Source: Variovorax sp. PAMC26660
GTDB taxonomy: Bacteria; Pseudomonadota; Gammaproteobacteria; Burkholderiales; Burkholderiaceae_C
NCBI RefSeq assembly: GCF_014302995.1
Contig: NZ_CP060295.1
Span: 3,897,501 to 3,961,500, forward strand
DNA: 64,000 nt
Direction: 5' to 3'
Shown: piece by piece, positions 58,484 through 64,000 of the stretch
Position numbering within the stretch: position 1 is the stretch's first letter
Layout of the letters: every line of letters begins with the position of its first letter
Notes under the pieces: generated by a model
Database searches by the model: none
What the model saw: the letters and a program-made list of their open reading frames with translations, nothing else
Told to the model about the DNA's origin: nothing
Translations under genes and position numbers: made by a program

Positions 58484-60904
58484 ATGAATGTCGAATGTGC
58501 GAAGCGCGTGCCGCAGGCGTGCGCGTTCTTTCTGGTGTTTGCCTTGTTGGGGGGATGTGGCGGGGGTAGCGGAGGTGGAGGGATGCCCATCGCTGCAATG
58601 CCGCCGGCACCTTCCGCTGTGACCGAGCCTGCCGCGCAGCCTGCGCCAACGGCCTCGGTCGCGGTCATGCCGAACCCGACAGACCCTTCCGAGATCACCC
58701 GGTATTCGTCTGCCGTGCCCTTCGGTGAAAAAGGGGACTTCGTGTCTTCCGAGCAGGTGGTCTATCGGCTCGGCACCACAGCGGTGTCCGATCCGCTGAA
58801 CAAGGACGTGATCTACACGGTGCCTCTGCGTGGCACGGTGAGATACCCGGTCGGCGAGGCCGCCGCTTCGCGGGGCCTGTCGAAGGTGCAGGTCTCGCCC
58901 TCGGGCGGTTTCCCGGTGGTCGTGTTCCTGCATGGCATGCACGATGACACAGAACTCAACAACGCGAAGGGCTACGACTACTTGCAGAAGAGCCTGGCCG
59001 AGCAAGGCTATGTGGCGCTTTCCATCGATGCGGGGAAGATCAACGGGCTCAACAACAGCAACGCTTCCGATGCCGGCGCATTGGCACGCGGACAGTTGCT
59101 CATGACGACGCTCGACCTGCTGCGCACGGGCAATGCCACGGGTGTCTTCAATGGTGTCGAGCTGGCGGGGCTCAAGGGCAAGCTGGACCTCGATCGCGTG
59201 GGCATCCTCGGGCACTCGCGCGGTGCGGAGGCAGTGGCCTATGCGGTGGAGTTGAACAAGCAGCGCATCGGCATCAGCTACGAAGATGTCGAGACGGTGC
59301 GCTGGCTCCGGTTCGCCGCTGCATTGACTGCGGCTGTCGAGACGCGGGTGGATGCGGCCACGACTGCCGACCGCGCAGCAAGTGCCGAGCTGACCAAGGC
59401 AAAGAGCGCGCTCGCCGCGCTGCCGGCGGGCTCGCCTTCCATTTCTGCCTTCACCCAAGCGGTGGCACAGCGCCTGGCAGAGTCGCTGCAAGCAAAGGAA
59501 AAGCTCGGCGCAGAGACGCTCGAACTGGAGAAGGCCAAGGTCAAGCTCAGGCAGGCTCAGGCGATCAGGCCGAAAAGCATCAACGCGGACAGCTCGAAAT
59601 GGCTGGAGCAGACGACCTCGCCGGACGCACTGGCGGCGTCCGGGATCGTGTTGCCGTCCAGCACCGAAGCGCCACACAAGCTCCGCGCGGTTTTCTCGTT
59701 GGCGCCGATCAATGCCAGGCAACTGTCGCGTGTGACCCATGTGCCGTTCGCGACCCTGCTGCCCACCTGCGATGGCGACGTCTACAACATGCCGGGCGCG
59801 CAGATCTTCGACGACAGCCGCTACACCGCGCAGGACGAGAGTGCGCCGAAGTATCAGATCGTCGTGAGGGGCGCCAATCACAATTTTTACAACGATCATT
59901 GGTCCGAAACCGACGATGCCTTGGGGTCCGTGATCGACTACGACTACCAGGGTTTTAAGTTGTTCAGCCCTGGTACTGCGCCGCTCCATTGCAAGCAAAC
60001 AGGAAGGATGGACTCTCTTCGCATGAGTGCTGACGATCAACGGCGCAATGGCGCCTTCCTGATCGAATCGTTCATGCGCTACTTCGTTGGTGATGAAGTC
60101 CAGTTCGCGCCTTACTGGAAGGGACAGGCACCCACACCCGCAGCGGGATGCCCGGCGGGCGAAACCACTTGCGACGAACGCGTGGTCCTGACCATTCATC
60201 AGCCGGCGGCGCAGCGCAAGCTGCTCCAGGGCTTTCGCAATGCCGACAGCATTGCGAAGAACCCCAGCGGGTTGTCGACCGTGCTTGCGAACTTCAATCG
60301 GTTGGTGCAATGCCAGTTTCTGGGAATCCGCGGGTCGCAGATCACACCGACGAGGCCAGTGGCATGCACCGATCCTGTGACCAACATCTCCGTTGCGTCC
60401 CTGTTCGGGGAAGGTGAGAAGTACAGCCCGCGCTCCTACGACCCGAAGACCTTGCTGATCTGGTCGGTCACGGACCAGGCCCAACTGCAATGGGACGCGC
60501 CCGGTCCGACCATGACCGTCAACACCGGTGACCTTTCTGCCAAGGGCTTCGACACCCTCAGCTTCCGTGTTGCCGTCGCGGCGCCGATCGGGCAGGAGGT
60601 CGAGGTCTCCGTGGTCGACACGCAGGGGCGCAAGGTGGCGCTGAAAGGCAGCGATTTCAGTGACGCGCTCTACGGCATTGCGCGCAAGCCCAACGGCACG
60701 ATCCCGCTGGTCGATGCGCCTGAAGACGCGATCTACGCAGACACCGGCACCACGCGCCCATTGCTGAACATGGTGGCCGTGCCGCTCAGGGCCTTCGCGC
60801 TGCACGAGGTGGACCTTGAACACATCGCGCAGGTGCAGCTGCGCTTTCCGAAGGCCTCGGGCAGCGTGGCCGTCACGGACGTCCAGTTGCAACGCATGGA
60901 CTGA
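58484..60904 (+). CDS. Large lipoprotein with alpha/beta-hydrolase domain
   Basis: 806-aa predicted lipoprotein. Seen: signal peptide with lipobox LLGGC (Cys25), a Gly-rich and Pro/Ala-rich linker (to residue ~65), then an alpha/beta-hydrolase core with oxyanion-type VVVFLHGMHDD (His150-Gly), nucleophile Ser245 in GHSRGAE and a probable catalytic His in VVRGANHNFYND. Between core strands, about residues 275-365 form a helical, Ala/Lys/Glu-rich insertion that looks like a coiled coil. The C-terminal ~200 residues appear to be a beta-rich, carbohydrate-binding-like domain. GGGAGAG lies 7 bp before the start. The substrate is unknown; esterase or lipase-like activity is inferred. Confidence 0.82.
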   Translation: MNVECAKRVPQACAFFLVFALLGGCGGGSGGGGMPIAAMPPAPSAVTEPAAQPAPTASVAVMPNPTDPSEITRYSSAVPFGEKGDFVSSEQVVYRLGTTAVSDPLNKDVIYTVPLRGTVRYPVGEAAASRGLSKVQVSPSGGFPVVVFLHGMHDDTELNNAKGYDYLQKSLAEQGYVALSIDAGKINGLNNSNASDAGALARGQLLMTTLDLLRTGNATGVFNGVELAGLKGKLDLDRVGILGHSRGAEAVAYAVELNKQRIGISYEDVETVRWLRFAAALTAAVETRVDAATTADRAASAELTKAKSALAALPAGSPSISAFTQAVAQRLAESLQAKEKLGAETLELEKAKVKLRQAQAIRPKSINADSSKWLEQTTSPDALAASGIVLPSSTEAPHKLRAVFSLAPINARQLSRVTHVPFATLLPTCDGDVYNMPGAQIFDDSRYTAQDESAPKYQIVVRGANHNFYNDHWSETDDALGSVIDYDYQGFKLFSPGTAPLHCKQTGRMDSLRMSADDQRRNGAFLIESFMRYFVGDEVQFAPYWKGQAPTPAAGCPAGETTCDERVVLTIHQPAAQRKLLQGFRNADSIAKNPSGLSTVLANFNRLVQCQFLGIRGSQITPTRPVACTDPVTNISVASLFGEGEKYSPRSYDPKTLLIWSVTDQAQLQWDAPGPTMTVNTGDLSAKGFDTLSFRVAVAAPIGQEVEVSVVDTQGRKVALKGSDFSDALYGIARKPNGTIPLVDAPEDAIYADTGTTRPLLNMVAVPLRAFALHEVDLEHIAQVQLRFPKASGSVAVTDVQLQRMD

Positions 60905-61018
60905 GCCGTCACACGAAGTCACAGGACCGTCACCTTAAGTTCACAGAATCGGGCCGCTTCCGGCGGCTGCGGGCAAAGCCTGCGCCGGCGTGTGTTCAGC
61001 CCCTTTCTGTGGACTTTC

Positions 61019-63169
61019 ATGACGAACTCTCATTGGACCCGCGCGCGCATGGCGGGATTGGTCGGCCTCGCGGCCTTGTCGCTGGCGGCCTGCGGCGGCG
61101 GCAGTGGTGGCGCCGGTTTTTTCCCGGCCACGGGGCCCGTCGCCGGTAACGCCGACGCACCGCCCGTGGCGCTGCAGCCGCTCGCGGGTGGCGCGCAGTA
61201 CGCGGGCACGGCCAGTTTCGGCGACACCGTTTCCATCACGCTCGACCAGCCGGCCACCGGCCAGCTCACGCTGCGCTTTGTCGACTCGCGTTTCGGCCTG
61301 GCCGGCGCACTGAGCGCCAGCTACGCGACCCAGGCCGATGGCTCGCTGCTCGCTACGAAGTTCGCTGCCATTGCGGGCACGGGCGTGCCCGATGCACTCA
61401 CCACCGCCGCGCTGTCCAAATTGAGCCTGCGCTTCCAGCTCGAAGGAGGCCTGCTGAGCGGTTCGCTGGCCCAGGTGCCTAACCTCAAGGCAGCCGACGG
61501 TTCGCTGCTGCAAGGCGAGGTCGCTGCGTCCAACCAGGGCGTGGCCGACGTGGCGCGGCTGGCCGGCGTCTACAGCTTCGTCAAGCGCACGGCCGCCTAC
61601 AACGCCAAAGGCGTGATGCAGGGCGGCGCCGACGCAGCATTCGGACAACTCAGCATCAAGGCCGACGGCAGCGTGCGCGCCTGCGTGGGCCAGGCCTATG
61701 CCGACAACTGCAGCGCCGGCCAGCCCGGCAAGCTCGTGGCCGAAGCCGACCAGAAGACCTACCCGGGCGCCCTGGCCCTGACCATCGACGGCCAGCGGAT
61801 CGGCCGCGTCATGGTCAACGCGCAATCGGGCGCGGCCACGCTGCTGGCCGATGAATTCACCAGCGCCGCCGATGGCAGCTTCCGCACCGGCACCTGGGTG
61901 CTGCAGAGCGCGGCGGTGGCATTGCCCGCCACGGGCCGTACGCAGCGCAACTTTGTCTCGGTGGGCGCCAGCCTGCTGCAGACCGACACCATCGACACCG
62001 ACGTCAAGCTCGGCGCCAATGCCGCCATCGGCGGTGCGGCGACCGCCATCGTCAGCGGCATGAACGGCCTCGTCGCCGGCCAGTGGAGCGACAACCAGAA
62101 GGCCGCACGCGTGCTGCTGCCCGTGGGCAAGCAGACGGCGTACTACATCGGCACTGGCGCCAGCACGGGTGGCACGGCGTCGACCAACATCTCGGGCGTG
62201 TGCCGCGTGTTGCCGGTGCAGCCGGTGATCAATACCTATGCGGCGGCGGCTGTCGATGTTCCCCTGGCAATCCGCATCGGCGACGCCCGCCCGACGCAGC
62301 CGGCCATCGGCTATGACCAGGTCTATTACAAGCAGGCGCGCTACCGGAACAACGGCGGCACCTCGAAGGAGTGGAAGAAGGAGTTCGACGATTTCTGCGA
62401 GGCTTCCGGCCTGACCGACTCGAAGGGCAGCACCGTCATCGCGGGCACCTCGAAGCTCACCGACACCACCACCTTCACCTGCTCCGGAAAAACGGTTGAC
62501 AAGAGCACGATGAAGTCTGCAGTCGTCGGCCCGCGCGGCGTGCTGTACCTCACTGATGGTCACCACACCCTCACCAGCTTCTGGGACGCACCGGACGGCG
62601 GCGGCGCAGAGGTCAAGATTCCTGTGGTGATGAAGGGCAACTTCATGACCCAGAACAACGCGACCTTCTGGCGTGGGATGCGCAAGAACAAGACGGTGTG
62701 GCTCAGGCTGCCCGATGGCCGCGCCATCACGCCTGCGGAACTGCCGCAGCAACTGGGCCTGAGCAACGGTCTGCAGGACGATCCGTACCGCGCGCTGCTG
62801 TACTTCACGCGTGACCTGGGCTACACCCCGCCCACCAACAGCACCGATCCCACCAAGAGCACCGAGTTCCTGGAGTTCTACTGGTCCGAGTGGCTGCAGG
62901 CGAGTCCGCAGAACCTCACGCTGTCGGCGTACAAGCTGACTGACGCGACCAGCTACATGCAGGCCATCGGCACTGCATCGGCCCTGATGAATCGTGTCGA
63001 CCCCGCCACGCTGATCGGCTCGTCGGGGATGACCGCGACGGATATGGGGCAGATCACGAAGCCCTATGACCCGGCAGCCCTGACAGCTCTCTACGTAGCT
63101 GTAGACCCGCTCAAACCCGGCAAGCTGGCGTACGCCCTGAGCTACCGCGCCTTGCTGGCCGCAAAGTAG
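61019..63169 (+). CDS. Lipoprotein with C-terminal ParB/Srx-like domain
   Basis: 716-aa predicted lipoprotein. Seen: lipobox LAAC (Cys25), a Gly/Ala-rich linker, a beta-rich N-terminal half with repeated YSF/GGA motifs (about residues 50-410), and a C-terminal domain (about 415-715) containing IGYDQVYYKQARY and GVLYLTDGHHTLTSFWD with Asp513-Gly-His-His516. The D-G-H-H pattern is that of the ParB-like/sulfiredoxin superfamily (ParBc_2 type), here on an exported protein, where neither plasmid partition nor sulfiredoxin chemistry is expected. The ATG at 61019 is used; a GTG at 60992 is an alternative. It follows the hydrolase lipoprotein by 114 bp. Confidence 0.82.
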   Translation: MTNSHWTRARMAGLVGLAALSLAACGGGSGGAGFFPATGPVAGNADAPPVALQPLAGGAQYAGTASFGDTVSITLDQPATGQLTLRFVDSRFGLAGALSASYATQADGSLLATKFAAIAGTGVPDALTTAALSKLSLRFQLEGGLLSGSLAQVPNLKAADGSLLQGEVAASNQGVADVARLAGVYSFVKRTAAYNAKGVMQGGADAAFGQLSIKADGSVRACVGQAYADNCSAGQPGKLVAEADQKTYPGALALTIDGQRIGRVMVNAQSGAATLLADEFTSAADGSFRTGTWVLQSAAVALPATGRTQRNFVSVGASLLQTDTIDTDVKLGANAAIGGAATAIVSGMNGLVAGQWSDNQKAARVLLPVGKQTAYYIGTGASTGGTASTNISGVCRVLPVQPVINTYAAAAVDVPLAIRIGDARPTQPAIGYDQVYYKQARYRNNGGTSKEWKKEFDDFCEASGLTDSKGSTVIAGTSKLTDTTTFTCSGKTVDKSTMKSAVVGPRGVLYLTDGHHTLTSFWDAPDGGGAEVKIPVVMKGNFMTQNNATFWRGMRKNKTVWLRLPDGRAITPAELPQQLGLSNGLQDDPYRALLYFTRDLGYTPPTNSTDPTKSTEFLEFYWSEWLQASPQNLTLSAYKLTDATSYMQAIGTASALMNRVDPATLIGSSGMTATDMGQITKPYDPAALTALYVAVDPLKPGKLAYALSYRALLAAK

Positions 63170-63197
63170 ACGCCGCGTTTCGCGCTACGCGACGCAC

Positions 63198-63226
63198 AAC
63201 GGCCGGGCTGATGCCCGGCCGTTTTC
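63198..63226 (+). terminator. Rho-independent terminator after the ParB/Srx-like lipoprotein gene
   Basis: AACGGCCGGGC and GCCCGGCCGTT form a perfect 11-bp stem around TGAT, followed by TTC. The reverse strand gives AAACGG...; the stem may also serve the convergent LysR gene that ends at 63255. Confidence 0.85.
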
Positions 63227-63254
63227 ATTGGTGCATCGCGAGAACCAGCGCCGA

Positions 63255-64000
63255 TCAGCCCTTCACCACCTCTTCCTCCCCCTGCGCCTGAAACATCCGC
63301 GTGAAGTCGCAGCACTCCTGCGCCAGCATCACGATGGAAGAGGTGAGGGCGCTGCGGTGCTCGCCCTTGTGCATCGCCACGTAGTTCACCACCGGCAGCG
63401 CGGGCGTCACGTCGATCACCGCGAGCATGCCCGCCGCGACCAGCGGCTCCAGGCACCGGCGCGGCAGGTAGCTCACGCCCAGCCCTGACACGGTGAGCCC
63501 GGTCAGCGCCACGAGGTTGCTCACCACGATCACGTTGGCGGGCTGCACGCCCTGTTCCTTCATCCACGCGTCGTAGGCGCGCCCGGTGCCCGAGTTGTTG
63601 CCCTGCACCAGCATGCGGTGCCGCGCCAGTTCATGCAGCCGCACGGTGCCGGTGGCGGCAGGCACCACGCCGGGCTTGCACATCCATGCGCTCTGCACCT
63701 GCCCGATGAGCTTGCTCGACAGGCGCGAGTCCGCGAAGGTGTCCGGCACGATGACGAGGTCGAGTTCGTCGGCCTGCAGCTTGTCGCGCAGTTGCAGGCT
63801 GTCGTCCACGTCGGGTTCGAGGATCACCTTCGGGTAGTGCTGCTGGATCAGCCCGACCAGCCGAGGCAGCCAGGTCATGGCGGTCAGCTCGGTCACGCCG
63901 ATGCGGATGCGGCGTTCCACCACGCCGGGCTTGCCGAACTGCTCGACAGCCGCATCGCGCTGCGCCAGCAGCTTCTTGGCGAGCACGAACATCTCCTCGC
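63255..64000 (-). CDS. LysR family transcriptional regulator, C-terminal part
   Basis: Only the last ~248 residues are inside the window; the helix-turn-helix N-terminus lies beyond position 64000. Seen: the linker helix EEMFVLAKKLLAQRDAAVEQ, then a periplasmic-binding-protein-like effector domain starting RRIRIGVTELTAMTWLPRLV and continuing LQADELDLVIVPDTF, GLGVSYLPRRCLEPLVAAGM. The ligand and targets cannot be told. It is convergent with the lipoprotein gene. Confidence 0.9.
   Translation of the reverse strand, partial: EEMFVLAKKLLAQRDAAVEQFGKPGVVERRIRIGVTELTAMTWLPRLVGLIQQHYPKVILEPDVDDSLQLRDKLQADELDLVIVPDTFADSRLSSKLIGQVQSAWMCKPGVVPAATGTVRLHELARHRMLVQGNNSGTGRAYDAWMKEQGVQPANVIVVSNLVALTGLTVSGLGVSYLPRRCLEPLVAAGMLAVIDVTPALPVVNYVAMHKGEHRSALTSSIVMLAQECCDFTRMFQAQGEEEVVKG

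Noticed and set aside
58430..60922. 830-codon minus-strand frame opposite the hydrolase lipoprotein
   Set aside because: Arg/His/Gln-rich shadow without motifs; the plus strand has a lipobox, GHSRG and a ribosome-binding site.
61019..63169. ParB/Srx motif read as evidence of a plasmid partition or chromosome-segregation locus
   Set aside because: The protein is a lipoprotein, there is no parA, parS or replication gene nearby, and the flanks are ordinary chromosomal genes.

Overview
The window is GC-rich chromosomal DNA of a beta-proteobacterium in Burkholderiales, most likely Comamonadaceae and Variovorax-like. The basis is the order hisF-hisI-hisE / HIT / tatABC / DegQ-type protease / Nif3 / pdxA / mscL / petABC / sspAB, the protein similarity I recognise, and the dense 4-bp ATGA gene overlaps. 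The genus is inference. There is no insertion sequence, integrase, phage module or CRISPR array.

Layout. 1-3.0 kb: 3' end of an AAA ATPase, then on the minus strand dctA (dicarboxylate/amino-acid symporter) coupled to a periplasmic amino-acid-binding protein. 3.1-8.0 kb (plus): hexose-6-P mutarotase, hisFIE, a small membrane protein, a HIT hydrolase and tatABC. 8.0-11.6 kb: DegQ/DegS-like protease, Nif3-like protein, pdxA, mscL. 11.6-17.9 kb is an accessory block: a TPR-GT41 (OGT/SPINDLY-type) glycosyltransferase, a trimeric-autotransporter adhesin built from 135-bp repeats, a hairpin-rich intergenic region and an atypical NarL/LuxR regulator. 18.0-22.4 kb: petABC (cytochrome bc1), sspA, sspB, tRNA-Thr(TGT). 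22.5-35.1 kb: an acyltransferase, then a six-gene minus-strand operon: WGR/DUF4132 giant protein, small secreted protein, MoxR ATPase, DUF5682-type protein, VWA protein, SWIM-finger protein. 35.4-43.9 kb: diguanylate cyclase, recJ with an RpfE-like gene, lolCD, an ECF sigma/P-loop kinase pair, an orphan ClpP-like peptidase and RidA. 44.0-54.6 kb (plus): a D-amino-acid/peptide catabolic operon (peptide ABC importer, exported beta-propeller lactonase, D-amino-acid deaminase, RpiR regulator, D-aminoacylase) behind two adjacent perfect dyads. 54.6-64 kb: a second exported lactonase, a nest of inverted repeats, a berberine-bridge-type FAD oxidase, two large lipoproteins (alpha/beta hydrolase; ParB/Srx-like) and the 3' part of a LysR regulator.

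How genes work together. The 44-54 kb operon reads as one pathway: import of peptides or N-acyl-D-amino acids, release of D-amino acids by D-aminoacylase, PLP-dependent deamination, and clean-up of the reactive enamine/imine by the divergent ridA, probably under the encoded RpiR. The 11.6-17.9 kb block looks like a surface adhesin with its own cytoplasmic glycosyltransferase and regulator. The 23.6-35.1 kb operon is the least understood module: a MoxR-VWA chaperone-type core with a SWIM protein, a putative EreA/ChaN-like enzyme, a WGR giant protein and one exported product. It resembles, from memory, the uncharacterised E. coli yeh (molR-yehLMPQ) genes. These last two are the best candidates for an undescribed system.
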